Shown: positions 13,085-28,708, numbered from the stretch's first letter. The stretch: 64,000 bases of DNA from Amphiduros pacificus (GCA_949316495.1 OX439003.1:45643725-45707724), one strand, 5' to 3'. Numbers and translations are program-made. The notes: a model not told the origin generated them from the sequence alone.

Positions 13085-13252
13085 GTCTTAGCTCTCAGTG
13101 ATATGACAGAGGATACGCGTATGAATGTGTGCCAAACATTAACATGATATAGGCATTTTAAGCATGTGTATTTAACTACTATTCGGATTAGAAGCTCCAC
13201 ATTGTCAAACACCTTCACAGAATCAAGCAAGCCAGTCATGATGTATATCTGT

Positions 13253-13289
13253 ACATATATATATATATTTATTTGTATATATATTTATT

Positions 13290-13335
<46 letters not shown>
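13253..13335. repeat. (TA)n microsatellite
   Basis: AT-dinucleotide tract with interspersed TTTATTTG units at its left side. Confidence 0.93.
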
Positions 13336-13340
<5 letters not shown>

Positions 13341-13881
13341 GATCAGATTAATGTAATGACATTGTCTACCTGAAACAATGATTCTCTTTGGTTATTTTCT
13401 ATCAAATATTCAAATGGCCTAGTCCATTTTTTAAGTAATTAAAAGATAGAACTTAGAATTACTACTTCCAACATGTTTTCTTTAGAAAACATGGTTTTCA
13501 ATATCCAAATTGTTAAACACACCAATGCTGACACTATGATCAGATGATTAAACACGAATTTGTTTGAAATTAGAAATAAATAAATTACTTAATTTTGACT
13601 ATCCATATTTAAAGAAAATCATCTCATGTTTACTTTCATGATAATGAATGTAGATGTAATTTTGCCATGGGATTGGTGATTAATAAAAGAATTCAAGCAA
13701 TTCAAATTCCCATTCAAGTCCCCCGTCTGCAATATACTTACCACGATTCTCCTATGTTCCTCTGCCTTTGATACCAAACAATTAAGCAAAACGAATCCTT
13801 AGCAAAATAATAAAAAGACGTCTTCGTTAAGTAAAATCCCGAAATATATCGCATAGAAATAGTTTTCTATGTAGCAAAAAC

Positions 13882-14085
13882 TTAACAAATATGAATTGGA
13901 GCTTTCCCTGTAGGGTCTGGGAGAGCCATCTGTGACCATCTCCCTCCAGTCCCAAGCTGACACTGACTGTTGGTGCGGGATAGCTCTTCATTTTGTGCAG
14001 AGCTGTAGGCTGCCTCAGATTCAAGTTGGACTCCCTCAGGCTTTGGCTTGGGTGCCTTAGGGTAACAGCCTTGAAGGGATGGCAA
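13882..14085 (-). CDS. Possible exon in a GC-richer patch, unidentified
   Basis: A minus-strand open frame with proline- and serine-rich text (for example KAPKPKPEGVQLESEAAYSS) in a patch richer in G+C than its flanks. A weak acceptor lies at its 5' side; there is no good donor and no homology that I recognise. An RFX-type X-box (14194-14207) lies just upstream on this strand. Could equally be chance. Confidence 0.2.
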   Translation of the reverse strand: MPSLQGCYPKAPKPKPEGVQLESEAAYSSAQNEELSRTNSQCQLGTGGRWSQMALPDPTGKAPIHIC

Positions 14086-14193
14086 AGTCTCAACAGGGAA
14101 TTGCTTTATGGTGTCTGTGCTCCCAGGAAAAAGCTGGCTGCTCCGCCCTTGTGGTCAACAGTCAATATGTAAAGTGTGATATGACATTTGATT

Positions 14194-14207
14194 GTTGCCA
14201 TAGCAAC
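14194..14207. promoter_or_regulatory. RFX X-box-like motif
   Basis: GTTGCCATAGCAAC, an imperfect 14-bp palindrome matching the X-box bound by RFX factors at ciliary gene promoters. It lies 110-320 bp upstream of the candidate minus-strand exon at 13882-14085. A single 14-mer can occur by chance. Confidence 0.35.
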
Positions 14208-14513
14208 AGTTGAGCGTTGCTAACCGCAGGCGGTGGTGTCAACATTGACTGGTGATTTCTGAGAGGATATTACACTGAAGACAATGGGACACCACGCCCT
14301 GCAGCCAGCCTCCTCGCGCGCATGCGCTCTGAAGCATCAGCTGCAAATCACTATACTTCTTTCTATTTGCATATATTGAAACAAATTTAAAGCAATATAT
14401 CATGAAAAAAGTCCCAGGTGACAGGAGGGACCACTTTCGCCCCGCCTTCAAGAACTGAAATGCACAGATTCTTTAGGTTCATATTTGATTCAGTCTTGAT
14501 CAGTTTAATATTA

Positions 14514-14619
14514 AAAGATTAACCAACATGCATGCATTACCCTTCTAAATTAATTGCTGCATGACATTCGCCAATAAGTGATACTCGCCAGAGCAGTGTC
14601 TTCGATAAAATCAGCCTGT
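14514..14619. mobile_element. MITE fragment (copy of the 17.57-kb element)
   Basis: 106 bp matching 17574-17679 with only two mismatches but lacking the right terminal inverted repeat, so it is truncated or was recombined at that end. Confidence 0.8.
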
Positions 14620-14751
14620 AGAAGCCCGACTGCCTGAGTCAAAGAGAACTCTCCAATCAAACGATGTATTCTGATATATCTGTAGATGACTTAACTTTCT
14701 CCATGCTGACGTCAATATACAAAGTGGCGATTCTGTATGCGGCACTTCCTA

Positions 14752-14806
14752 TAAGTTGACGCAGTCCCGAGTGAAGGATGAAACCCAGGGACTAGGTCAA
14801 TTTACA
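14752..14806. repeat. Short palindromic repeat, copy B
   Basis: AAGTTGACGCAGTCCC ... GGGACTAGGTCAATTT; same design and flanks (TTTACA) as copy A at 12934-12988. Confidence 0.6.
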
Positions 14807-14809
14807 AAA

Positions 14810-17080
14810 TATGTCTACAGAATTGTTCAATTTCTGGAACTGTGTTTCCTGTCCCTTTTGATCCGACATTTTCAAAACAGTCCAAAGCGATTACATGCAA
14901 AAAAGTCATATGCAATGTCATACCTAAAATGCAATATAAAATCTGCCAGTTTAATGAACCCTATTATAACATTAAACAACACAGCAACATTGCATAAATA
15001 GCACAAAAGCTGCAAATACATGTGTAAATTGCATGAAATAAAATGAAGCATAAATGGGTCAGAAAGATCTCACCTAAAGACATATTAGATCCATTGGTAT
15101 GCCCCAGTGTGCACCATTATGCAATACTTGTGTGCAGCTATAGACTAAAGTTTATATTATGAGCTAAGGCAATAAGTCCTCCACTAATGATCTATTTTAT
15201 TGGATGGGAACTCTATGGACAGCTCTTTACATGACTTTTTCTATGTTTTGTGCAAACTTTCGATGGATAGCGTCTAGTGATAGTTTTTCTGGCAAAATGT
15301 TTTATTTCAAGAGACATTTACTTTGCTTTGAACGTGGTTGCCATCTGGCCTGATCACTGCGAGGAATGTTGCCCCCAGGAAAGTTATCCCCTCTGGTGTC
15401 ACAGGTGTGAGAGAAAAATGTCCCATCCAAATTTCAGGTGATACTTTCTTTCAAAATTGGTCAGACGTGATTTATTTCATATTTTGTAAAAAGTGGTATG
15501 ATATGATTTAATGTCCTGGGAAATTGGCAAATTATGAACGTATGGTACATTGTTAATCACGTGATAAATCATGTAGATCATGTGACATGTATTGCCTCTT
15601 TGTAGTGACATTTAATCTCTGACATCAGAAGTGTATATCTGAAAAGGGCAATGCAATTTAGTTAATATTTCATTTCTTCGATATATATTAAACACAAATA
15701 GGAGAATATCCAAAACATACTTTTTAATTATGTTGCAATTTTGGTATAAATCTTCTGTATGTTTATCAAATATGAAATTTAATATCACGTCGATAATATC
15801 TGTCTATAAAACCCTGTCTCATTGGTTGGTATATGTAAGCAACAAGTCATATGTAGAATCCAATGGAGATATGGGCAATAGAATAGAGACGCTAACTTCC
15901 TCTATGCCTCATGTGATGTCATGTCTATGTCTATGTCTATTCCTTCTGATCTCTTTCAGAATAACGATCACAGTGGCTAAAAAATTTGAATGATCTAATT
16001 CTAAACTATTTTCAACTCAATACAATAGTGTATTTCTGACTATTCGCCGTTTTCATTGGGGGGGGGGGGGGTGATTGGTCATGTGTGATTCATATTTCTG
16101 ATAATTGATTTATATTTATATGATCTGGTGGATAATTATGATATGGTGGATGGCGAATGACAGATGTGCAGCGTGTGAATTGTGAAGTCTTACATATAAT
16201 CGTATTAACATTGTGATAATGAATTCGTATATTGTAATTAATTATTACATAAAAACACTGGGTGGCCAAGTCAATGGATATGGACATGTCAGAAAAGACT
16301 ATATGAATTATAGGTAAACCGTCACACATGCCTTAAAACCATGTGCTGATAGGTGGAAGACTGCTTGAGGGCCGGCCGATTGCTTCAGTTCGCTATGTGA
16401 ATATAGCTACAAATGGGCCGATAAGATCAGCATGACAAGCCGGCAGACATCCCCGGCTATTGTTTCTCACGGCAGATGCGATGCTCATACTCACACTCTA
16501 TGCCATCTTAATAGTTAAAGATAATTGCTCGTAAATATCATAATGGTCCACCAGATGGAGCCGTGATAATCACTTCCGATTTCTTTCAGATCTTTAGTAA
16601 TGAATATGCCGAATAATGATGAAAATATTTTATAGTTATAATATATACTATAATGTAATATATAATAGTATACATTGTTATGTATTTTACCTGTAATAAT
16701 AACACAAAGGATAACATATATTGTGAATTGAAATAAAGCTTCAGTAATTTCAGTAACTCACAGAAAAGTTGTAGATTGCTAAAGCTATGACCTTGCAAAA
16801 CGTAAGTGATTGCCATATTGGATTTGGGTTATGCGGGTATTTGCTGACCATGGTAATAATGAATACCCACATATTAGTAAACAATACTATATCAGCGTGA
16901 CATTGGCCTGGACATATGCCATTACTGCTCAATATTCAAGAGATATTTAAGCCCAGCCCAGTGTGCTTATCAACATATGCAGTAGTCATGAAGATCTCCA
17001 CAATTCATTTACAGCACAAGTCCGACAATCTCTATTATTATTGACTAGATATAGAGGAGTTTTACAGTTCTGCTTCCGGT
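14810..17080. other. AT-rich non-coding stretch
   Basis: Contains a poly-G run at about 16058-16071 and a short ATGTCT repeat near 15922-15940. No gene or longer repeat recognised. Confidence 0.5.
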
Positions 17081-17081
17081 A

Positions 17082-17153
17082 AAGTTGTACAGTTCCGGTG
17101 TGTACTTTTCAAGAGGGTAAACACAACATGGAGATCGGCAATCGGTCTATAGA
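17082..17153 (+). repeat. Dispersed repeat, copy 2
   Basis: Matches the reverse complement of 5385-5460 over about 75 bp. Confidence 0.55.
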
Positions 17154-17384
17154 CTCGAGATTAAACCTCTCGGTCACTGTACTGCGCGCAAATAGAATAA
17201 ATAGACAGGCGTACTTCATTGCTAAAACTTTATTACTTGTATTATTATAACCATAAGAAATTCATAGTCACAAGTTGGTTCTTGATATATTATTGATATA
17301 TTAGTATCATTGGTACATTAGTATCGACTTGGTCTTTAAGTGCAATTAGAAATTATCTATCAGGTTTGGGGCACTCTACAAGGA

Positions 17385-17430
17385 CCAAATGCCCTACTCT
17401 TTCCAAAGAGTGGACGGAATATTTCTTTCG
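17385..17430 (+). repeat. Fragment related to the P450-intron inverted-repeat element
   Basis: Carries AATGCCCTACTCTTTCCAA and then a GGAATATTTCTTT-like stretch, resembling the left end at 2843-2880. Confidence 0.4.
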
Positions 17431-17573
17431 TCGATTGTATCACCAGCCTTCATTGAGGACATTGGTTCAGTATGAATCATTTGTAGAATTCACATTCTGA
17501 GAAGGCTGATGAGGTCACCATTTAACCATCATCTACATTTCAAGGTCTTTAAAGAGTCGTCAAATTTGTCCTT

Positions 17574-17698
17574 AAAGATTAACCAACATGCATGCATTAA
17601 CCTTCTAAATTAATTGCTGCACGACATTCGCCAATAAGTGATACTCGCCAGAGCAGTGTCTTCGATAAAATCAGCCTGTTGCATGTTGGTTAATCTTT
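17574..17698. mobile_element. 125-bp MITE with perfect 18-bp inverted ends
   Basis: The ends AAAGATTAACCAACATGC (17574-17591) and its exact reverse complement (17681-17698) enclose 89 bp without coding potential. A truncated copy lies 3,060 bp upstream at 14514-14619. No clear target-site duplication. Confidence 0.85.
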
Positions 17699-17699
17699 G

Positions 17700-21600
<3,901 letters not shown>

Positions 21601-21611
21601 TATGCATGCAT

Positions 21612-22973
21612 GTTTTATGAACTTTAGACCGGCTGGTGGTTTACTTCCAACCCCTCCCTGCATGCTTTCTGAGGATGGCTGATAGTTTATATCGGGTCTA
21701 CCCCTCCCTGCATGCTTTATGGACTTGAGACCGGCTGGTGGTTTACTTCCAACCCCTCCCTGCCTACTTTATGGACTTGAGACCGGCTGGTAGGTTACTT
21801 CCGGTCTTTCCCTCCCTGCCTACTTTATGGACTTGAGACCGGCTGGTAGGTTACTTCCGGTCTTCCCCTCCCTGCCTACTTTATGGACTTGAGACCGGCT
21901 GGTAGGTAACTTCCGGTCTTCCCCTCCCTGCCTACTTTATGGACTTGAGACTGGCTGGTAGGTTACTTCCGGTCTTCCCCTCCCTGCCTACTTTATGGAC
22001 TTGAGACCGGCTGGTAGGTAACTTCCGGTCTTCCCCTCCCTGCCTACTTTATGGACTTGAGACTGGCTGGTAGGTTACTTCCGGTCTTCCCCTCCCTGCC
22101 TACTTTATGGACTTGAGACTGGCTGGTAGGTTACTTCCGGTCTTCCCCTCCCTGCCTACTTTATGGACTTGAGACCGGCTGGTAGGTTACTTCCGGTCTT
22201 CCCCTCCCTGCCTACTTTATGGACTTGAGACCGGCTGGTAGGTAACTTCCGGTCTTCCCCTCCCTGCCTACTTTATGGACTTGAGACCGGCTGGTAGGTA
22301 ACTTCCGGTCTTCCCCTCCCTGCCTACTTTATGGACTTGAGACTGGCTGGTAGGTTACTTCCGGTCTTCCCCTCCCTGCATACTTTATGGACTTGAGACC
22401 GGCTGGTAGGTTACTTCCGGTCTTTCCCTCCCTGCCTACTTTATGGACTTGAGACCGGCTGGTAGGTTACTTCCGGTCTTTCCCTCCCTGCCTACTTTAT
22501 GGACTTGAGACCGGTTGGTATTTCACTTCCGGTCTTCCCCTCCCTGCCTACTTTATGGACTTGAGACCGGCTGGTAGGTTACTTCCGGTCTTCCCCTCCC
22601 TGCATACTTTATGGACTTGAGACTGGCTGGTATTTTACTTCCGGTCTTCCCCTCCCTGCATACTTTATGGACTTGAGACCGGTTGGTAGGTTACTTCCGG
22701 TCTTCCCCTCCCTGCCTACTTTATGGACTTGAGACCGGTTGGTATTTCACTTCCGGTCTTCCCCTCCCTGCCTACTTTATTGACTTGAGACCGGCTGGTA
22801 GGTTACTTCCGGTCTTCCCCTCCCTGCATACTTTATGGACTTGAGACTGGCTGGTAGGTTACTTCCGGTCTTCCCCTCCCTGCCTACTTTATGGACTTGA
22901 GACCGGCTGGTAGGTTACTTCCGGTCTTCCCCTCCCTGCATGCTTTATGGACTTGAGACCGGCTGATGGCTCC
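21612..22973. repeat. 56-bp minisatellite, ~24 copies
   Basis: Unit contains TTTATGGACTTGAGACCGG, CTGGTAGGTTACTTCCGG and TCTTCCCCTCCCTGCCTAC. Variants (CCTAC/CATAC, AGGTTAC/AGGTAAC/TTTTAC) are shuffled along the array; the leftmost units are the most diverged. Confidence 0.97.
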
Positions 22974-22999
22974 CGTGTAGATCAGGGCTTGGGGTGGAC

Positions 23000-23860
23000 C
23001 AGCCCAGAAGCAACAGACCACCGGTACTTATCTTCAGGCGCTTCTCCTATCTTGATAGTACTCTTTAAACACCAGATGCACATTTAAGGCGATGGGTACA
23101 TATTCCTGAAGGGTTATTATGCACCCAGGAACTCTGATAGACATCTACATATAACGGTCGTGGCAGTTGTTCCTGAATTATGCATTACAGATATGTAAAG
23201 AAAAAAAATATCCGATAGATTTCATGAAAATTTCTTTATGGTTTTTAATTTTATTTCCACATATAAAATACTTTTATGGCGAGCTGGGGTACCATGTTCA
23301 TAGATGTTAGAGAATTGGTACGTGCCAGTATCACACGCTTCCATAGCGATAACTCTCTTCAACCAATAACCTTCCTATTTCCGACTCAGATCAATACACA
23401 TAAGATCGGATTGTAATACAATTCTATCTTATCGTATGGAGTCAATTTTACACAGATTGTATCATATTCTTCCATAGATATGACGATATCGAACCTTTCC
23501 TCCTACATGCGGTCTCACATAATACCTTAATCTGTCTCAACATGATTTGGTCTTGCAGTTTGATCAGTTATATCCTTTGTGTAAACACGCATATTCCAAC
23601 ACATTTAACCATGCAGCACAAATTAGTTGATATCTAATGTGAGTGATAATCTATAAGGAAACTGTTTGTCTCTGAAAACAACCTATGAATCTACAGACGT
23701 GTTAATGTGTGATTTCTCTCTTTAAGTATGATTTAGTTGCAAGTTCATTGGCAACTCGCAAACATAAAAGCGATTTATATGTATAATAATGCATGTTGTA
23801 AACTTCGCTTACTGTTAGACTTACATCTCCGTCACATACAGTTAAATAGATCCTAGTTAT
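23000..23860. other. Non-coding stretch between arrays
   Basis: No gene or repeat recognised. Confidence 0.5.
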
Positions 23861-24492
23861 AAACACCTACGTTACACACATCCACATACATCCCAGTTAC
23901 ACATATATCCAAGTTACACACTTCCCAGTACATCCATTCCAGTTAAACACATCCCAGTACATCCATCCCGGTTACACACATCAAATTACATACACACATC
24001 CCAAATACAAACATCCAAATACAATATATCCCAATAACATATATCCCATTTGTATTTATCCCAATTACAAGCATCCCAGTTACATATATCTCAGCTTCAA
24101 ACAATATATTTCAGCTAAAAACATGTCAGTCACACACAACCCAGTTACATACACTCCGGCTACACACATCTCAGTTACATAAATCCCAGTTACAAACATC
24201 CAAGTTACACACATCTCAGTTACACACATCTCAGTTACACACATCTCAGTTACACACATCTCAGTTACATACATCCCAGTTACACACATCCCAGTTACAT
24301 AAGTCCCAGTTACAAACATCCCAGTTACACACATCTCAGTTATATAAATCCCAGTTACAAACATCCCAGTTACACACATCTCAGTTACACACATCTCAGT
24401 TACACACATCCCAGTTACATAAGTCCCAGTTACATAAGTCCCAGTTACACACATCTCAGTTACACACATCTCAGTTACATACATCCCAGTTT
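23860..24492. repeat. 15-bp minisatellite (CAGTTACACACATCT type)
   Basis: Tandem 15-bp units, regular from about 24080 and degenerate to the left. The 15-bp period keeps a minus-strand frame open as a Met-Cys-Val-Thr repeat; this is an array artefact. Confidence 0.95.
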
Positions 24493-24818
24493 AATCGAAT
24501 ATAACTGAAATTGTTTCAGATCTAGGCGAAGGTAGAAGATTTCAAAATTACATGGATGTGATGCAATGCAAAAATATTAAATATCAACCCAAATAGCTGT
24601 GCTAGATAGTATCAAAAGAAACTAATTTAAAACCTTCTGACCCAAAAGTACTCGATAGACGCTGTTGTCTGGAGCATACTTGCCCAAGGCCATTGTCTGT
24701 TTCGGTATCATCATGGACAAACTAATTGCAGCAAATATTTCAACGTTTACAGTGTGGTGGTTTTTCTCTTGTTAAAAGAAACACACCATGTTCTGGAAAA
24801 TACATGAACACAAACAGA

Positions 24819-25030
24819 GTGATGATACATATTGGCAGTGCAATCACTGACACTGATGATACATATTGGCAGTGCAATCACCGACACTGATGATACATAT
24901 TGGCAGTGCAATCACTGACACTGATGATACATATTGGCAGTACAATCACCGACACTGATGATACATATTGGCAGTGCAATCACTGACACTGATGATACAT
25001 ATTGGCAGTGCAATCACCGACACTGCTGAT
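24819..25030. repeat. 34-bp minisatellite, ~6 copies
   Basis: Unit contains TGATACATATTGGCAGTGCA and ATCACTGACACTGA. Copies alternate at one site (CACTG/CACCG), suggesting expansion as dimers. Confidence 0.95.
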
Positions 25031-25428
25031 ACAATGTTCTTCCCATTCTTTGTCGATCTTTATTATCAAAGCTTTCATGAAACCTCCAAATCAACTTTGA
25101 ATCCAGATCCAGAGTGTCTTCAATAAGTTTATTTGGCTGGATTGTACTACGTCATCGATCATTGTACAAATCATGGGGAAGGGAATATGTTTATTTCTGA
25201 AATACATAATATATCATTATACATAATATATCATTTTAGATTTTAAAGTTTGTGTTTAAATCAAATACAGTACATGTGGTAGATGTCCTTTTTTATCACC
25301 GATAAAATTTCATCTAATCCAAAGACTCGTTGATTGAATACAAATCATTATGTAATAGTACATCCTATCACAATTGTTCTTCAATTGGTCTGTCAGCTCA
25401 GTCTCTAATCCGTCTATCATAGGGAAAA

Positions 25429-25612
25429 TTATAATGCACGTGAATAACATATGAATGACCTAAATGTCAAATACTGAGCCATATTTTTTGGAATGTACTG
25501 TTATTCATAACTTACAAATCTTATCATAATGCATGTGAAAAACTCTTTAAGGATCGAACAATGTCAAATACCGAGACATATTTTTTGGAATGGTACTGTT
25601 TTCCATAACTAA
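25429..25612. repeat. Diverged ~98-bp tandem duplication
   Basis: Two copies share ATAATGCA-GTGAA, AATGTCAAATAC-GAG and CATATTTTTTGGAATG in order. Confidence 0.75.
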
Positions 25613-25726
25613 AAAAAACTAATGTCACTTAAATGTTCTCATGCCTGTTTGAACGTGACATCAAGGTAAAATAAATTGTGAAATGGTGATTTTACGACCC
25701 TTTCGGCAGCTATGGCAATATCAGAC

Positions 25727-25836
25727 CGACTTTCGAGCCTTTTAACCAGGATCAAAGTAACACTGCCTCCCGTCCTCCACTATCTGAGACCAACAAAGGC
25801 ACAGATCCAATGTTCTACCAACTGTGCTAGTGGGGC
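25727..25836 (-). repeat. Possible degraded tRNA-derived SINE
   Basis: The minus strand shows an A-box-like TAGCACAGTTGGTAGA at 25812-25836 and a weak B-box-like GGCTCGAAAG near 25730. Spacing is longer than in a tRNA, so it is weak. Confidence 0.3.
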
Positions 25837-26172
25837 CAGTCATCAAGGTCAAAGAGCATGACTTGTCTGTGAGATAAGGTGTAAAAAAACACATGGATAA
25901 TCAAGATTACCTGCTTATCTTATCAACGTGCCTTCACCTTTGAAAATGAGATTATATTTGATAAATAATGCCGTAAATAATAAAATATATCGCTCCATGT
26001 AACCACATTACGTATTAGTCCCTTTATGCTGATTATGCTGTTCAACCTGGACTATTCCAGTCAAAAGTCAAAGTCAAAATATTTTATTTAAGTCTCACCT
26101 TAACTAGACATATAATAAAAACATATAAATCATATTGGTTAAGCCATTCTATAAAAGAATTATGAGAGACTA

Positions 26173-26424
26173 TCAAGTCTGAACATTATACATATTTAGT
26201 CTCCTTTTATGCAAAATGGCATGGCAGGTTTTGGCAGCTATTTTGCTAATATCTGTATTGGTCATAATAAAAACATATTTTTCAACATCTGACAGAATAT
26301 TAAAATCAGGTTTAAGACGAATGGCATGGTTAAAAAGATCTTCTCTTAGATCATCGTATAATGAACATTTCATGGTGTGAAAGGCACACTGGGCATAGTC
26401 TATCATGTTCCGGCAGCCCCTCAT
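26173..26424 (-). pseudogene. LINE ORF2 C-terminal tail, shifted frame
   Basis: Continues ORF2 after the shift: FHTMKCSLYDDLREDLFN then VEKYVFIMTNTD and AAKTCHAILHKRRLNMYN, followed by a stop. Such Cys/His tails close many APE-type LINE ORF2 proteins. Confidence 0.65.
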
Positions 26425-28654
26425 ATCGTCCAGTCTCTAGCCTTAATGGAGCCACCCCACATCTTAACTTGGCCATGGCACTCCTCTGTGCTCTTGTGAT
26501 ATAGATATTATTAACATAGTGCTCAGTTCCATACTCTTGTTTTAACAATCTACATGTCCTTAGTTTATTTCGGCCTTGTCCATTAATACCTGTTTCCCTG
26601 TTTAGGTTAACCAACCATAGATTGATAAAATGATTATTCAAAGCTTCATATATGACTGTTACATTCAGTATTTCTACAGACAGGTCACACCTGATGTTCT
26701 CTGCAAATTTCAAAGCTTTATGGCACAAATTTTTGATACCACTCACAGCCAGTCTGCGTGACCACGCATGGACTCTGGCATTCAGTCTCGTAGTTGGCAT
26801 CTCCGATAAACGTATAAATTGCCTATATACACAACCCCAGATTCTCTCCTGTGGATCTCTCCAGCCAGTCTCTCCTAATATGGCTGTGTTGGGTGCATAT
26901 TTTCCCAGACCCAAGAAGAAACGTCCAGCTCTAAACTGTATGGTTTTGATGTGACTATACTCATTTATTCCCCAAACATGGGCACCATAATCCAGTATTG
27001 GCTGAACAAGGGCATCATATAGTTGTCTGAATACAGAGTGAGGCACTCCTCCGTGTGACTTGCATTTGGCAATGACGAGACCGAGTGCTCTTGTGGCTGA
27101 CTGGGCCACCACCTTAGACATAACATTCAGGTCTAGAAACTCTGTAAAAATAAGTCCCAGATATCTGTATTTGTCCACCGTCTCCAGAGCATCATTACCA
27201 CACATAAATTTGTACACAGTTCGAGGCACACTAGGTCCCTTTCTGAAATGGACAACTTGTGATTTGCTGGTATTAACTACAAGTCTCCATTTGGAACACC
27301 ATTCATGCAGTTTATGTAGCATTCTCTGCAGGTCACTCTCACTACTGGCAATCAGAGCAATATCATCTGCATAGAGCAGTATATCTACAAGTTCATCATC
27401 ATCAATTTGTACTCCACAATTTAAACTTCTGATCTCATCAACCAAGTCATTTATATAGAGATTGAACAGTAGCGGTGATATCAAACAACCTTGCTTAAGA
27501 CCAACTGATACATTAAACCAGTCTGTGTTATGCCCATTCACTTTTACACAGCACTTAACATTGGAGTACAGGGATTTCAGGGCACATAAAAACTTTTGTG
27601 GAACTCCAAGGTTACTCAATTTCTGCCATAGAAGTGGTCTTGCTATCCGGTCGTACGCCTTGCTAAAATCAATAAATGCTACATATGTTGATAGATTCTT
27701 CTTTTTACGTGTATCCACTATCTGTGACAGAGTACTTAATTGGTCAGCGCAGCCTCTCCCCTTTTGGAAACCGTTCTGACTGTCACTCAATTTATCCTCC
27801 GCCTCTGCCCACACTGTTAGTCGCCTATTTAAAATTCCAACATAAAGCTTGTATATGGCAGAGGCTAGTGTTATGCCACGGTATGTCAAGGGATCACGAG
27901 GGTCTGCAGTTGAGCATTTGGGAATGGGGTTAATTATTCCAAGAGCCCACATATCTGGGATGGTGCCATTTTTGAAACACAAATTAAACAGTCTATGAAG
28001 AAAATTAATGGCACAATCATTTCTTAACACTTCAACAGGGATTTCGTCATATCCAACAGCTTTTCCATTCTTGGCTCTGTTTAAGGACATCCTTACTTCC
28101 TCTATTGTTATATCCATATCTAAGTGTCTATTGGCATCCGGGTTTACTGGCAATTGCTGCGATTGTGATACATTTGGCATAGGTTCATCATCAGTGCCAA
28201 TATTGAGCAAACCACAAAAGCCGTCTTTCCATTTATTCATAACAGATGGGAAATCATTAGAAATACCACCATTGTCATTATATACTTCCCATGGAATATG
28301 CTTTTTCCTTGTATTGCTGACACCTAGTTTTCCAACATAACGCCAATACTCTTTTGGATTGTCACTTTGTAGGTTAAATAATTCTGACTGCATTCTGCTC
28401 CAATGCCTTCGCTTGGCCGACTGTACTGCTTTGTCAAGTGCCTTCTGCTTTGTCATAGCTATTGCTTTCAGATTCCTTTTGTTCACACCATGAGCTTCAC
28501 TTGCAGCATTCTGAGCATCTACATATTCATTCCACAGGGTAGTCAGCTCATCTGTCCAGAAAGGTTTTTTAACCCGTCTGCGCTTGTTACTTAATCCAGT
28601 TTTAATTGTAACTGTTCTGTGGGTTAATTTACAATTCATCTCTGCTTTAACCAC
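26351..28654 (-). CDS. LINE ORF2 reverse transcriptase domain
   Basis: A 767-codon open frame. RT blocks in order: NGKAVGYDEIPVEVLR, PDMWALGIINPIPK, YRGITLASAIYKLY, QNGFQKGRGCADQL, AFIDFSKAYDRI, VGLKQGCLISPLLFNLYIND and the catalytic YADDIALIASS. The C-terminus reads LETGRYEGLPEHDRLCPVC, a CCHC-like start; the domain resumes in another frame (FHTMKCSLYDDLREDLF, within 26173-26424), so one small frameshift lies near 26375. The RT itself is unbroken, suggesting a fairly recent insertion. Confidence 0.92.
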   Translation of the reverse strand: MVKAEMNCKLTHRTVTIKTGLSNKRRRVKKPFWTDELTTLWNEYVDAQNAASEAHGVNKRNLKAIAMTKQKALDKAVQSAKRRHWSRMQSELFNLQSDNPKEYWRYVGKLGVSNTRKKHIPWEVYNDNGGISNDFPSVMNKWKDGFCGLLNIGTDDEPMPNVSQSQQLPVNPDANRHLDMDITIEEVRMSLNRAKNGKAVGYDEIPVEVLRNDCAINFLHRLFNLCFKNGTIPDMWALGIINPIPKCSTADPRDPLTYRGITLASAIYKLYVGILNRRLTVWAEAEDKLSDSQNGFQKGRGCADQLSTLSQIVDTRKKKNLSTYVAFIDFSKAYDRIARPLLWQKLSNLGVPQKFLCALKSLYSNVKCCVKVNGHNTDWFNVSVGLKQGCLISPLLFNLYINDLVDEIRSLNCGVQIDDDELVDILLYADDIALIASSESDLQRMLHKLHEWCSKWRLVVNTSKSQVVHFRKGPSVPRTVYKFMCGNDALETVDKYRYLGLIFTEFLDLNVMSKVVAQSATRALGLVIAKCKSHGGVPHSVFRQLYDALVQPILDYGAHVWGINEYSHIKTIQFRAGRFFLGLGKYAPNTAILGETGWRDPQERIWGCVYRQFIRLSEMPTTRLNARVHAWSRRLAVSGIKNLCHKALKFAENIRCDLSVEILNVTVIYEALNNHFINLWLVNLNRETGINGQGRNKLRTCRLLKQEYGTEHYVNNIYITRAQRSAMAKLRCGVAPLRLETGRYEGLPEHDRLCPVCLSHHEMFIIR

Positions 28655-28708
28655 TGCACAGAAATTCTCATACTCTGTATTTATAATAACTTGGTCTTTC
28701 TGATTTTG

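Larger units (their letters stand above)
12240..13090. other. GC-rich patch with a possible 60-bp intron and a CAG/CAA tract
   Basis: About 850 bp markedly richer in G+C than its surroundings, with CpG-bearing motifs such as CACGTGG. On the plus strand a strong donor (AAG|GTAAGC near 12436) and acceptor (TTTTCCTCTAG near 12496) bound a 60-bp interval; joining keeps the frame that starts at 12240 open for about 45 further codons. A CAG/CAA tract lies at 13043-13084. No recognised protein results, so it could be an exon, a CpG-island promoter or a repeat relic. Confidence 0.3.

Noticed and set aside
24080-24484. Met-Cys-Val-Thr repeat protein of 134 codons
   Set aside because: Product of a 15-bp tandem array; no flanking exon features.
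21612-25030. CRISPR-like arrays
   Set aside because: Units are contiguous with no unique spacers, no cas genes, and the genome is eukaryotic.
26652-28594. Plus-strand open frames over 26.6-28.6 kb
   Set aside because: Antisense shadows of the LINE reverse transcriptase, which has clear RT motifs on the minus strand.
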